A stretch of DNA of 33,934 bases from an uncultured Deferribacterales bacterium (GTDB lineage Bacteria; Chrysiogenota; Deferribacteres; Deferribacterales; Mucispirillaceae): NCBI GenBank assembly GCA_947853665.1, contig CANTXF010000067.1:1-33934 (forward strand), read 5' to 3'. Below the pieces are notes generated by a model. It ran no database searches. It saw only the letters and a list, made by a program, of their open reading frames with translations, and was not told the origin of the DNA. Position 1 is the first letter of the stretch. Each line of letters opens with the position of its first letter. This document shows, in pieces, positions 24,531 through 33,760 of this stretch. The position numbers were made by a program, and so were the translations under genes.

Positions 24531-27500
24531 ATGTTTAAAGACTTTGCCCGATCGCGTATCGTACTTTTTGACGGAGCCATGGGAACGGCCATACAGAAAG
24601 CGGACCTGCCGGATGAAATCTGGGAAGGGAAAAACGGCTGCAACGAATTTCTGAATATTTCCTCGCCGGAGACAATTCTGGCCATACACAGGCGATATTT
24701 TGAAGCCGGTGCGGACGTGGCCGTAACAAACACCTTCGGCGCAATACGCTCCGTCCTTGCGGAATACGGCCTTGAAAACTCCGTTTCCGAGATAAATAAA
24801 AAAGCCGTGGAAACGGCAAGAAAGGCCGCCTGCGGCATGGAAAACAAATTCGTGGCCCTTTCCGTCGGGCCGGGAACGAAACTCGCGAGCCTTGGGCACA
24901 CATCCTACGGCGAGCTTTACGCTCAATACGCCGAGCAGGCGGAAGCAGGCATAGACGCGGACCTTTTTATAGTGGAAACGGCGCAGGATATGCTCCAGAT
25001 GAAAGCCGCCGTCAACGCGTGCAGGGACGCCGCCGCAAAATACTCCAAGGATATGCCCGTAATAGTGTCTTTTACCGTAGAGCAGAATAACGCCCTGCTT
25101 ACCGGCTCCGACATAAGCGCCGTAGCCGCGGTAATGGGCGGGCTTAACATATACGCCCTGGGCCTTAACTGCGCTATGGGCCCCGATATGATGAAAGCGC
25201 CCCTTTCCAAGCTGGCCGGATGCTGGGGAGGCAGGCTCTATCTTTCCCCTAACGCAGGACTGCCTGAAACGGTGGACGGCAAAACGGTGTACCCTATGGA
25301 CGATGAGAATTTCGGCGCGGTAATGGAGGATATTTTATCCCGCTTCCCGGTAAGGATAACGGGAGGCTGCTGCGGAACGGACGAAACCCACATAAGGGCA
25401 CTGCGGAGCATAATAGATAAAAATCCGGCACGCAGGGAAACGGATTATAAATATCCGGGCCTTGCGGCAAGCCTGTATACGGCAGTATCTCTGGAACAGT
25501 CCCCCGCCCCCGCAATGATAGGCGAAAGAGCCAACGCCACAGGCTCTAAAGCGTTCCGGGAGCTTCTGCTTGCGGAGGATATAGACGGCATAACGGCCCT
25601 GTGCAAAAATCAGGAGGAAGGCGGGGCCCATTTTATAGACCTTTCCCTGGCCTACGCCGGCAGGGACGAAAGGCGGGATTATAAAAGCGTTGTTCCCGCC
25701 CTTAACGGGGCCCTTACCGCTCCGCTCGTTATAGACTCCACCGACCCGGACACCGTTATCGCCGCGGCGGAAAGATATTCCGGCAAGCCCGTGATAAACT
25801 CCGTTAACCTTGAAGACGGCGGCGTAAAAATGCGGAAAATGCTGGACGCGGTAAAAAAACACCCGGCCTGCGTGGTGGCCCTTACCATAGACGAAAACGG
25901 CATGGCCCAAACCTGCCGGGAAAAAACCGCCGTCGCGGAGCGGATTTATAAAACATGGACGGAAGAATACGGCTTCCCCCCGGAAGACCTTATAATAGAC
26001 GCCCTTACCTTCTCCATCGGTTCAGGGGACGAAACCTTAAACTTCGCCGCCCTTGAAACCCTGAGCGCAATAAAGGAGATAAAAGCACGTCTTAAAGGCG
26101 TAAAAACCGTGCTGGGGGTAAGCAACGTGTCTTTCGGCCTGTCTCCCGCATCCAGACCGGTGCTTAACTCGGTATTTTTAAGCGAAGCCGTAAAAGCCGG
26201 CCTCGATATGGCCATAGTGCACGCGTCGAAGCTGATCCCCGCTTCAAGCGTGTCCGGAGAGGATATGAACGTCTGTCTTAACCTGATAAACGGCAAAAGC
26301 GGCTCTCTTACGGCGTTTATCGAGCATTTCGCCTCCCATAAGGCTCTGGAAGAGGAGGATAATAAAATACTTCCTCCGGAGGAAGCCCTGCCGATGAAAA
26401 TAATCAAGGGAGACAAATCCGGCCTGGGAGAGCTTATAGATAAAGCGGCGGAGAATATGCCGGCGGAAGATATCATCAATAAGATGCTCTTTCCCGCCAT
26501 GCAGAAAGTAGGCGAGCTTTTCGGCGAGGGTAAAATGCTGCTTCCTTTCGTGCTTCAGTCGGCCGAAACCATGAAAGCCGCCGTGTCGCTTCTTGAGCCG
26601 CGCCTGAAAAAAACGGAAGGCACGTCGAAAGGTACGGTAATACTGGCCACGGTGCAGGGAGACGTCCACGACATAGGCAAAAACCTTGTGGATATAATAA
26701 TGTCCAATAACGGTTTTAAGGTGCACAATCTCGGCATTAAGGTGCCCGTATCGGATATGATAAAAAAAGCCATAGAAACGGGGGCTTCCGCCATAGGCAT
26801 GAGCGGCCTGCTGGTAAAATCCACAAAAATAATGAAAGAGAATCTTGAAGAAATATCCAAAACTCTGCCGGATATAAAAATAATGCTCGGCGGAGCGGCC
26901 CTTACGGGGAAATTCGTAAACGAAAGCTGCGCCCCCATCATGCCGGACAAGGTATTCTACTGCCGGGACGCCTTCGACAACATCGCCGCCATGAACGGCA
27001 AAAGAAAACCTGCCGGTATTACGGAAGCAAAACCGGTAATCCGGGAAAAACCGGCGGAAAATACCGCGGCAAGGGACGGCGTAGAGGCTGCGGACATACC
27101 TTCCGCACCGTTTTTCGGCGTAAAAGAGCTTGAAAACGTGGATATGGAAGACGTATTCGGCTACGTCAACAAAGCGTCCCTATTCTCCGGCAGCTGGGGC
27201 TATAAGAAAAAAGGCCCTAAAGACGGGGAATACGACGAAATGCTGAAAAAAACCGTCATCCCGGAATACGAAGCCCTGAAAAACCGCATAATAAAAGAAA
27301 AAGCCGCGGAGCCTAAGGTAATATACGGATATTTTAAGGCCAGGAAACGGGATAACGCCGTTGAGCTGTTTTCGGAGCATACGGAATATCCGGCGCTTAC
27401 GCTCCGCTTTCCTGTAAGGAAAACGCCCCCGTTCGTATCCATAGCAGACTATTTCTACGAAGGCGGGGATAAATTCGACGTTATGCCGGTGCAGATAGTA

Positions 27501-27875
27501 ACTCTAGGGCCCAAGCCTGTGGAATACTGCAAAAAGCTGTTCGCCTCCGATAATTATAAGGATTATTATATGGCTCACGGCCTTTTTACGGAGCTTACGG
27601 ACGCGCTGGCGGAATTTGTACATAAAAGGATAAGAAAAGAACTGCTTATAGACGAAAGCGACGCCAAAAGCATAGACGGGATACTGGCAGGCAAATACAG
27701 AGGCAGGCGTTACAGCTTCGGCTACCCCATGGCTCCCGACCTGGAAAATAACGCGTCCCTGGCCTGCCTGCTGGGAGCCGAACGCATAGGGGTGGAAGTA
27801 AACGGCCTTTATCAGATGGTGCCGGAATACACCACGTCCGCAATAGTGGTACATCACCCGGCCGCCGTATATTAG
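24531..27875 (+). CDS. metH: Cobalamin-dependent methionine synthase
   Basis: A 1114-residue four-module enzyme methylating homocysteine from 5-methyl-THF via methylcobalamin. Homocysteine domain: DGAMGTAIQ near residue 13 and the zinc Cys pair GGCCGT near 279 with an upstream Cys in LGLNCAMGP. Pterin-binding domain: GERANATGSKAFRELL to about 600. B12 cap and Rossmann domain: DVHDIGKNL near 711, with the cobalt-ligand His, and GMSGLLVKST. C-terminal reactivation domain about 864-1114 with RRYSFGYPMAPDLEN, the AdoMet site (family RxxxGYxxxPD). Slightly short of the E. coli enzyme but all modules are present. RBS AAGG precedes the ATG. No cobalamin or SAM riboswitch is seen in the short leader. 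Confidence 0.97.
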   Translation: MFKDFARSRIVLFDGAMGTAIQKADLPDEIWEGKNGCNEFLNISSPETILAIHRRYFEAGADVAVTNTFGAIRSVLAEYGLENSVSEINKKAVETARKAACGMENKFVALSVGPGTKLASLGHTSYGELYAQYAEQAEAGIDADLFIVETAQDMLQMKAAVNACRDAAAKYSKDMPVIVSFTVEQNNALLTGSDISAVAAVMGGLNIYALGLNCAMGPDMMKAPLSKLAGCWGGRLYLSPNAGLPETVDGKTVYPMDDENFGAVMEDILSRFPVRITGGCCGTDETHIRALRSIIDKNPARRETDYKYPGLAASLYTAVSLEQSPAPAMIGERANATGSKAFRELLLAEDIDGITALCKNQEEGGAHFIDLSLAYAGRDERRDYKSVVPALNGALTAPLVIDSTDPDTVIAAAERYSGKPVINSVNLEDGGVKMRKMLDAVKKHPACVVALTIDENGMAQTCREKTAVAERIYKTWTEEYGFPPEDLIIDALTFSIGSGDETLNFAALETLSAIKEIKARLKGVKTVLGVSNVSFGLSPASRPVLNSVFLSEAVKAGLDMAIVHASKLIPASSVSGEDMNVCLNLINGKSGSLTAFIEHFASHKALEEEDNKILPPEEALPMKIIKGDKSGLGELIDKAAENMPAEDIINKMLFPAMQKVGELFGEGKMLLPFVLQSAETMKAAVSLLEPRLKKTEGTSKGTVILATVQGDVHDIGKNLVDIIMSNNGFKVHNLGIKVPVSDMIKKAIETGASAIGMSGLLVKSTKIMKENLEEISKTLPDIKIMLGGAALTGKFVNESCAPIMPDKVFYCRDAFDNIAAMNGKRKPAGITEAKPVIREKPAENTAARDGVEAADIPSAPFFGVKELENVDMEDVFGYVNKASLFSGSWGYKKKGPKDGEYDEMLKKTVIPEYEALKNRIIKEKAAEPKVIYGYFKARKRDNAVELFSEHTEYPALTLRFPVRKTPPFVSIADYFYEGGDKFDVMPVQIVTLGPKPVEYCKKLFASDNYKDYYMAHGLFTELTDALAEFVHKRIRKELLIDESDAKSIDGILAGKYRGRRYSFGYPMAPDLENNASLACLLGAERIGVEVNGLYQMVPEYTTSAIVVHHPAAVY

Positions 27876-27923
27876 CGCAGCGCGGCAAAGGCCGCCGGGC
27901 GGCGCCGGTTTAAAAAGCCCTAA

Positions 27924-28676
27924 TTACGGGCAGACGAGGCTTTGAGCCTTTACTGCAAATTTTTCGTAAGGCTCGAATATTACCCCGTCCTCATTTATGG
28001 AGGCTCCCGGAACAGTAAGAGCGTCGGGGTCCATAACGGCCGCCGTGTCGTTTATTTTACGCATTTTCACGGTAACTGGCACGTCCCCCAGAGAAGCGCA
28101 TGAAGCTACGCCGCCGTTTTCGTCGAGGGACGCAACGATTTTATCGGAAACAGTCAGATTTACCGTAAGTATTTTAGTGGCGTTATCGTAAGTCATATAA
28201 AAGGAAGATGCGGGATAATCCTCCGTAAAAAGAAGATTGCGCCCTTTTACGCCGGTAACGCCGTTATTTATATTTACGCCGCCCTCCGTAATATTGGCGG
28301 CGGGAACCGGCTCGTAAGCCGTATATTGGTAAACCTCGGCGGGAGCCTCCCTTATAAGAAGCGCGCGCAGAAGCTGGAGCTGGGTTTTCAGGGCGTAGGT
28401 TTCGTTATCTTTATTTATAACTCCGTAACCGCCCACAAGATAAACGGTTTCGCATGAGCCGGATAAAGACGCCGCCTGGCAGTCGTTGGAAAGAACGCGA
28501 CCCGCCGCGGAAGTTTCAAAAAAATCTATCTGATAAGAACCGGTGAGAGTATCCGCCGCCGTCAGGTCTATCGGGGTGATCTTAACGGAAGAATCGTCCC
28601 CGCCGCTGGAACAGCCGTAAAGCGCAAGAGCGCACAGCGCGGTATATATAAAAAGCGGCAGTATTCTTTTATTCAT
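27924..28676 (-). CDS. Lipoprotein with one copy of a DxLxGxYxIxxF domain
   Basis: A 250-residue lipoprotein. Signal peptide with lipobox ALYGC, then SSGGDDSS. The mature part is a single domain beginning DTLTGSYQIDFF and including NDC, a KTQLQL strand, a TAYEPVPAA strand, GVKGRNLLF and a closing VTVKMRKIND block. The same blocks occur twice in the neighbouring protein at 28828-30207, so these are paralogues. No known family recognised; beta-rich, likely surface or periplasmic. ATG 28676 is chosen because GGGAG lies nine bases upstream; an ATG five codons earlier has no RBS. Confidence 0.75.
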   Translation of the reverse strand: MNKRILPLFIYTALCALALYGCSSGGDDSSVKITPIDLTAADTLTGSYQIDFFETSAAGRVLSNDCQAASLSGSCETVYLVGGYGVINKDNETYALKTQLQLLRALLIREAPAEVYQYTAYEPVPAANITEGGVNINNGVTGVKGRNLLFTEDYPASSFYMTYDNATKILTVNLTVSDKIVASLDENGGVASCASLGDVPVTVKMRKINDTAAVMDPDALTVPGASINEDGVIFEPYEKFAVKAQSLVCP

Positions 28677-28737
28677 TGGTATTTCTCCCATATCTCCCCG
28701 GCAAAAAGCATAAAAATAATATTAACAGGCAGGAAGT

Positions 28738-28765
28738 ATTTTAGCGATTATCCCGATATTATCAA
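28738..28765 (-). promoter_or_regulatory. Promoter of the single-domain lipoprotein gene
   Basis: On the minus strand TTGATA (28765-28760), a 16-base spacer and TAAAAT (28743-28738). The spacer shares the GGRATAATCG core with the promoter at 30285-30312. Confidence 0.6.
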
Positions 28766-28778
28766 TAAAAAATAAAAA

Positions 28779-28796
28779 GGGGCGCATAAGCGCCCC
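28779..28796 (-). terminator. Terminator after the two-domain lipoprotein gene
   Basis: Seven-bp GC stem GGGGCGC/GCGCCCC with an ATAA loop; followed on the minus strand by TTTTTATTTTTT. Confidence 0.75.
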
Positions 28797-28827
28797 CCCA
28801 TATTATTTGTTATTAATAATTAATATA

Positions 28828-30207
28828 TTAATTCTCAACGTTTGTCGGATTAGCAACAAAACCGGAAAAAGCATTGTTGCCATCGCCATCATCATAATTT
28901 TCAACGAACAAAACGTTCGGATCTAAAGTGGAAGGGTTATTATTTACCTTCACTGCGTCCACACGTGTGTGAGCATCAAGCTTTAACATTCCCCCCAAAA
29001 CACTTTTATCCTTTAATGTCATGCTTACATGAAACGTACCGTCGGAATTTATGGAAAATTCAAAAGGAGACTGTCTGTTCCATGTATTTTCAATAAGGTT
29101 ACGCCCGGTAACGCCAACAACCGCTCCAGTACCAGCATTGCTCGGATTGGTAACGGGAACAGCCTCATATACAGTAACCTGATATGTATCGTTAGCAGCA
29201 AGAGCGCCCATGGTTTTAAAATAAGGGCCGTACATTTGGAGTTTGCTGGTCGCATATAAATTACCGTCTTTTTCTTCAACTACTAATTTACCGCCCAGAA
29301 TCTGCGTTCCTGCCGAGCACATCGACATAGTATCGGCATACTGAATACCCAAATCGGACTGTTTCATTTTATCGCAATCAGTTGAAATTATTGCAAATGG
29401 ATTTCCTTCCCTATCCGCCACGGTGCCAAAGTAAGAAATATTATACGTGCCAACCAATGTTTCGGGTTTAGCCATATCTGGAACAGTAACCCAAACGCCA
29501 TTGTCGAAATTACCGGCGAAACCAGCAATTGAGTCGTCCACAAGCGTATTGGGGTCAAGGGGGTTACCGGAGTCGTTGCTCACCTTGCGTAACACTACCT
29601 TAGTAACTGTGGGTACCGGGCTGCTCAGATCAATAGTGGAAACTATATTGCCTCCGGCATCAACGGAAAAACTGAACGACGCGGCGCTGTCAGAAGTCAT
29701 TTCAATCATATTGCGGCTCTCAACGCCTTCAACAACGGTTCCGCTTTTATTTATATTTTTATTAACGGCGTCGATGGAATCGGCGTTTACCGGAGCGTAA
29801 GCGGTATAATTATATTTGCTCGAAGCGGCCATGCTTCCGTAAACAGGATCCTCAAAAATACCGCCCCAAAGCTGTATTTTCGTGGTTACGGAATATTTGT
29901 CTCCGTTTTTGGTTATGGTAGCCATACCTTTCATGCTGGCGTTGGCGGAAGGCTCGCAGGAAACGGCCCCCAGGTTTTGTTTAGCGTAATCGCAGTCGCT
30001 CGTTATCTCCATAGTAAGCGTGGAAATTGTGGCGCTTGAAAGAAAATAGTCAATCTCGTAAGTGCCCACTAGAGTATCGGGCGATTCAAGATCTACCGGC
30101 GTGTAGGCAAGCGGAGCCGGGCCGTCGTCATCGCTGCTGCCGCATCCGGTAATTATAAAAGAACACAAAGCCGCCAGAACGACGGACAATAACAACTTCT
30201 TCTTCAT
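28828..30207 (-). CDS. Lipoprotein with two tandem copies of the DxLxGxYxIxxF domain
   Basis: A 459-residue lipoprotein. Signal peptide LLLSVVLAALCSFIITGC with lipobox IITGC, then GSSDDD. Copy 1 starts at DTLVGTYEIDYF, copy 2 at ETLVGTYNISYF. Both continue with an SDC/TDC motif, a Cys 15-20 residues later, a (T)KIQLWG/SKLQMYG strand, TAYAPVNA/TVYEAVPV, VESRNMIE/VTGRNLIE, and a closing VTKVVLRKV/VDAVKV strand before LDPN. The paired Cys suggest a disulfide in each domain. ATG 30207 has GGGAGG upstream; an earlier ATG would put 24 polar residues before the signal peptide. Fewer ATA codons than neighbours, slightly unlike the rest of the window. Function unknown. Confidence 0.75.
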   Translation of the reverse strand: MKKKLLLSVVLAALCSFIITGCGSSDDDGPAPLAYTPVDLESPDTLVGTYEIDYFLSSATISTLTMEITSDCDYAKQNLGAVSCEPSANASMKGMATITKNGDKYSVTTKIQLWGGIFEDPVYGSMAASSKYNYTAYAPVNADSIDAVNKNINKSGTVVEGVESRNMIEMTSDSAASFSFSVDAGGNIVSTIDLSSPVPTVTKVVLRKVSNDSGNPLDPNTLVDDSIAGFAGNFDNGVWVTVPDMAKPETLVGTYNISYFGTVADREGNPFAIISTDCDKMKQSDLGIQYADTMSMCSAGTQILGGKLVVEEKDGNLYATSKLQMYGPYFKTMGALAANDTYQVTVYEAVPVTNPSNAGTGAVVGVTGRNLIENTWNRQSPFEFSINSDGTFHVSMTLKDKSVLGGMLKLDAHTRVDAVKVNNNPSTLDPNVLFVENYDDGDGNNAFSGFVANPTNVEN

Positions 30208-30284
30208 TAACGTTTTCCTCCCTGGAAAGAGCAGGCTACCGCGCGTTTGCCAGAAAGCCTTACCCCTATTTTGAAGCAAGAAGC

Positions 30285-30312
30285 ATTGTAACGATTATTC
30301 CGCCGTTGTCAA
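30285..30312 (-). promoter_or_regulatory. Promoter of the two-domain lipoprotein gene
   Basis: On the minus strand TTGACA (30312-30307), a 16-base spacer and TACAAT (30290-30285). Near-consensus. The spacer matches that of the paralogue promoter at 11 of 16 positions. Confidence 0.75.
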
Positions 30313-30405
30313 TTTTATTTTAAAGCAGGCGCTTTCAAATTTATCCTGTATACAAAATTGCCCGGCACATTACCGAGAGTACGGTTTTATTGATGCAGCC
30401 GGCCG

Positions 30406-30693
30406 TTATTTGCCGAATAAACCGCTGTGCGTACCGGTGCGGGTTAAAGTAAGTACCAATACGCCGCCCTCAATCCGATAAATCAATAACCAATCCGGCT
30501 CAATATGGCATTCTCCATATCCGGTTCGATTGCCTGATAAAGCGTGGTCTCCATTTCTTTCCGGGAGCGGCTCCTATGGCGAGAGCGGTAATCACACCGT
30601 CCGGCAGCCTTATATTTAACCCGCGCTTCATCGCCGACTTGTAATCTTTTTTGAATTGCATGTCTGGCTAACGGTGTATTTTGTTTTCTTCAT
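30406..30693 (-). pseudogene. YafQ/RelE-type toxin remnant with two frameshifts
   Basis: Three successive frames together read as a YafQ-family mRNA interferase. The start gives MKKTKYTVSQT, the next frame MQFKKDYKSAMKRGLNIRLP, and the third HALSGNRTGYGECHIEPDW followed by LLIYRIEGGVLVLTLTRTGT and HSGLFGK. The His in ECHIEPDW and the C-terminal TRTGTHS match active YafQ toxins, but no single frame spans them, so the gene is dead unless recoded. The ATG overlaps the antitoxin stop as ATGA, the usual order for dinJ-yafQ modules. Confidence 0.85.
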
Positions 30694-30965
30694 GCTTTAA
30701 GATCTTCGAACAGCTCATCAAGACTGGTATATCCTCTCACCAAATGGTCTTTCGCTATACGCTCCGCTTCTGACATTGCAGCGAGAGTTTCTTTATTGGG
30801 CCTCTCCAGTTTTACCTCGAAAGGAAAACCGCCCTCACGGAGAGATTGGCGGAGAAATACATTTATCGCGGTAGTCAGATTTATACCCAGTTCCCCATAA
30901 AGCGTTTAGCACTGCTTTTTGATCTCGCTGTTCATACGGACGCTGAAATTTATCGTATCTGCCAT
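30690..30965 (-). pseudogene. DinJ/RelB-type antitoxin with an in-frame stop
   Basis: The frame reads MADTINFSVRMNSEIKKQC, then TAA at codon 20, then TLYGELGINLTTAINVFLRQ, SLREGGFPFEV and so on to DELFEDLKA, 92 codons in all. The family consensus has Glu at the stop position, so one base change (GAA to TAA) explains it. The N-terminal ribbon-helix-helix DNA-binding strand and helix are otherwise typical of DinJ. RBS AGGAG is well placed. The reading frame restarts at no obvious RBS after the stop. Confidence 0.88.
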
Positions 30966-30999
30966 AATACAATCTCCTTTTGCGCTCTAATACACAGAC

Positions 31000-31040
31000 T
31001 ATATATATCCTTTGCATTGCATTATCAATGCAATGCAAAG
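31000..31040 (-). promoter_or_regulatory. Promoter and perfect palindromic operator of the decayed toxin-antitoxin pair
   Basis: Arms CTTTGCATTGCATT (31010-31023) and AATGCAATGCAAAG (31027-31040) are perfectly complementary over 14 bases around a three-base centre. On the minus strand TTGATA (31028-31023) and TATATA (31005-31000) with a 17-base spacer form a promoter whose -35 lies in the palindrome centre. This is the expected place for an autoregulatory DinJ operator. Confidence 0.75.
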
Positions 31041-31059
31041 TTTATTCATAGGCGTTTAT

Positions 31060-31506
31060 CTATATATAGTACATACCGCTTTCAGCTTCCCTTAATTCAA
31101 TAGTTTTTTTCGCGAGTACATCCAGTGTTTTTGAGGCAAGAAAACCGCTTATAACTCCGTCCAGCTCCATCCACATATCCTTCGCAGGGCAAACGCCCGC
31201 CCTTACGCATTTCTCGCCCGGTTTCACGCAGTCCACAGGCGCAATGTCCCCTTCAAGAGCCTTTACAATATCAAGCGCCGCTATGTCCACGGCCTGCCTG
31301 CCCAGCCTGTATCCGCCGTTGGCGCCCCTTTCGGAAACTACGAGACCGGCGGCTTTCAAGGGGATTACCAGCTTTGAAAGATATTTTTCGGAAATACCCT
31401 GGGCGGAGGATATCTCTTTAAGAAAAACGGGCCTGCCGCAGCCTTCCCTTGCGGCAAGCTCCGTCATAAACCTTAAACCGTACCGGCTTCTCGTGGAAAA
31501 TTTCAT
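31060..31506 (-). CDS. Rrf2 family transcription regulator with three conserved cysteines
   Basis: A 148-residue winged-helix regulator. The start MKFSTRSRYGLRFMTELA and the recognition region SEKYLSKLVIPLKAAGLV then SERGANGGYRL are diagnostic of Rrf2. Cys93, Cys100 and Cys106 form a CX6CX5C group at the site where IscR/NsrR bind an Fe-S cluster, so a cluster-binding redox or sulfur sensor is likely; CymR, the cysteine regulator, lacks it. It is the third gene of the cysK-metY-rrf2 set: its ATG directly follows the metY stop. It probably regulates this sulfur operon, possibly including itself. Confidence 0.92.
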   Translation of the reverse strand: MKFSTRSRYGLRFMTELAAREGCGRPVFLKEISSAQGISEKYLSKLVIPLKAAGLVVSERGANGGYRLGRQAVDIAALDIVKALEGDIAPVDCVKPGEKCVRAGVCPAKDMWMELDGVISGFLASKTLDVLAKKTIELREAESGMYYI

Positions 31507-32796
31507 CTACCGGCCCAAAGCCTGGTCTATATCGGCGATTATATCATCTATATGTTCAAGGCCCACGGAAAGGCGCACAAGCTCCGGCTTTAACCCCGAC
31601 GCTTCCTGCTGCTCCGCGGACATCTGCGAATGGGACGTGCTCGCAGGATGAAGGGCCAAAGATTTGGCGTCTCCCACGTTGGCAAGGTGGGAAAACAGCT
31701 TTAAAGAGTTTATAAACCTTTCTCCGGCGGCTCTTCCGCCCTTTACCCCGAAAACCACCATCCCGCCGAAGCCGTTTTTAAGGTATCTGCGTGCCAAAGC
31801 GTGGGAAGGGTCGCTCTCAAGACCGGGATACCTTACCCATTCTACCTTGGGGTGCCCCGCAAGATATTCGGCCGTTTTCATTGCGTTGGAGCAGTGGCGT
31901 TCCATCCTGAGCGGCAGGGTTTCGATACCCTGCATAAATATCCACGCATTGTCCGGCGAAAGGCACGCGCCCAGGTTCCTTAAAGGCACGGTTCTTACCC
32001 TCAGGGCAAAGGCTAAAGGAGCCAGGGCTTCTGGCAGGTCGTAAGCCCAGCGTAAACCGTGATAGTTAGGGTCCGGCTCCGTAAAAAGCCTGAATTTGCC
32101 GCCATTTTTCCAGTCGAACCGGCCTGAATCGGTAATTATGCCCCCCAGAGCGGAACCGTGGCCGCCGTACCATTTCGTAAGCGAATTTACGACGATATCC
32201 GCTCCGTGTTCGATGGCTCTCATAAGATACGGGGTGGAAAAAGTAGCGTCTACAATAAGGGGAAGCCCGTGCCTGTGAGCGATACCGGCAATAGTTTCAA
32301 TATCCGCCACGTCGAGAGACGGATTGCCTATGGTTTCTATATAAATAAGCTTAACTTTATCATTTATAGCTTTCTCAAAGCTATCCGGGTCTTTAATATC
32401 GGCAAAACGCGTCTTTATGCCGAATTGAGGCAATATGGCGTCGAACATCGTATAAGTGCCGCCGTAAAGATTGCTTGCGGAAACTATCTCGTCCCCCTGA
32501 GAGGCGATTGTTATAATCGCGTAATGTATGGCGCTGGTTCCGCTTGCCACGGCGACGGAAGCGGCCCCGCCCTCCAGCAGAGTGACTCTTTCTTCGAGAG
32601 CTGCCACGGTGGGGTTTGTAAGACGCCCGTAAATATTGCCAAGCTCCCGCAGGCCGAAAAGGGCGGCCGCCTGAGCCGTGCTTGTAAAAACGAAAGAGCT
32701 GGACCGGCATACGTCCAGCCCTCTTGCCCGCGTAACCGGGTTCACGTCCTGACCGCCGTGAACGGCCAGAGTTTCAAAACGATAATCGCCTTTCAT
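31507..32796 (-). CDS. metY: O-acetylhomoserine aminocarboxypropyltransferase (sulfhydrylase)
   Basis: A 429-residue PLP enzyme of the Cys/Met metabolism family; the length fits the MetY group rather than the about 380-residue MetB/MetC group. It makes homocysteine from O-acetylhomoserine and sulfide. Motifs: FETLAVHGGQDVNPVT at the start, YGRLTNPTVAALEERVTLLE, the PLP lysine in NSLTKWYGGHGSALGG, and SLALHPASTSHSQMSAEQQ near the C-terminus. Most homologues have SATKW where this has SLTKW. RBS GGAGGAG is upstream; the start is four bases after the cysK stop. The homocysteine product feeds metH at 24531. Confidence 0.95.
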   Translation of the reverse strand: MKGDYRFETLAVHGGQDVNPVTRARGLDVCRSSSFVFTSTAQAAALFGLRELGNIYGRLTNPTVAALEERVTLLEGGAASVAVASGTSAIHYAIITIASQGDEIVSASNLYGGTYTMFDAILPQFGIKTRFADIKDPDSFEKAINDKVKLIYIETIGNPSLDVADIETIAGIAHRHGLPLIVDATFSTPYLMRAIEHGADIVVNSLTKWYGGHGSALGGIITDSGRFDWKNGGKFRLFTEPDPNYHGLRWAYDLPEALAPLAFALRVRTVPLRNLGACLSPDNAWIFMQGIETLPLRMERHCSNAMKTAEYLAGHPKVEWVRYPGLESDPSHALARRYLKNGFGGMVVFGVKGGRAAGERFINSLKLFSHLANVGDAKSLALHPASTSHSQMSAEQQEASGLKPELVRLSVGLEHIDDIIADIDQALGR

Positions 32797-32799
32797 CAG

Positions 32800-33723
32800 T
32801 TACTCCTCCCCGAATAACCATGTGCTTAAATAACGCTCGCCCGAATCCGGCAGCAGCGCGACTATATTTTTGCCTTTGTTTTCCGGACGCTCCGAAAGGT
32901 TTATAGCGGCCCGCAGTGCGGCTCCCGACGATATGCCTATAAGCAGGCCTTCTTTTTTCGCGGCCTCACGGGACGTTTCCCCGGCGGCTGAATCTTCTAT
33001 CCGTATTATTTCGTCAATAACGCCCCTATCGAGAACTTCCGGTATAAACCCGGCTCCTATCCCCTGTATCTTATGAGGCCCGGGCTTTCCTCCCGAAAGC
33101 ACGGGAGAGGCGGCAGGCTCCACCGCAACGACCTTAACGGACGGCTTTTTCTCTTTTAAAACCTGGCCGACGCCCGTAATGGTGCCGCCGGTGCCTACGG
33201 CGGATACGAAAATATCAACGGTTCCGTCAGTATCGTTCCAGATTTCAAGGGCCGTCGTTTTCCTGTGGGCTTCTTTATTGGCCGGGTTGGAAAACTGCTG
33301 AGGCATATAAGCGCCGGAGGTATTTTTAACGATTTCCTCCGCCTTTTCCACGGCCCCCTTCATGCCTTTGGCGCCTTCGGTAAGCACTATCTCCGCCCCC
33401 AGGGCTTTAAGCAGCTTCCTCCTTTCCACGCTCATGGTTTCAGGCATTGTAAGAATCACCCTATAACCCCTTACGGCGGCGACGAAAGCAAGCCCTATGC
33501 CCGTATTGCCGCTTGTAGGCTCCACTATAAGGCCGCCGGGCTTAAGGAGCCCCTTTTTCTCCGCGTCCTCTATCATGGCGAAGCCTACCCTGTCCTTAAC
33601 GCTGGAAAGAGGGTTAAACATCTCCAGCTTGGCGTATATATCAGCCTCCCCGTCGTTAAGTTTATTGATTTTTACAAGAGGGGTATTTCCTATAAGTTCC
33701 GTAATGTTATTCGCTATTTTCAT
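32800..33723 (-). CDS. cysK: Cysteine synthase A (O-acetylserine sulfhydrylase)
   Basis: A 307-residue PLP enzyme making cysteine from O-acetylserine and sulfide. IGNTPLVKI near residue 11, the PLP lysine Lys43 in [11 protein letters not shown], the substrate loop [12 protein letters not shown], the phosphate-binding [10 protein letters not shown] and the C-terminal [11 protein letters not shown] are all present, and the length is standard. A TTG four codons upstream is in frame, but GGAGG overlaps that extension, so ATG 33723 is the start. First gene of the cysK-metY-rrf2 operon. Confidence 0.97.
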   Translation of the reverse strand: MKIANNITELIGNTPLVKINKLNDGEADIYAKLEMFNPLSSVKDRVGFAMIEDAEKKGLLKPGGLIVEPTSGNTGIGLAFVAAVRGYRVILTMPETMSVERRKLLKALGAEIVLTEGAKGMKGAVEKAEEIVKNTSGAYMPQQFSNPANKEAHRKTTALEIWNDTDGTVDIFVSAVGTGGTITGVGQVLKEKKPSVKVVAVEPAASPVLSGGKPGPHKIQGIGAGFIPEVLDRGVIDEIIRIEDSAAGETSREAAKKEGLLIGISSGAALRAAINLSERPENKGKNIVALLPDSGERYLSTWLFGEE

Positions 33724-33760
33724 AATAACCTCCAATCTCTACCATTTAGGTCTAGTTAGA

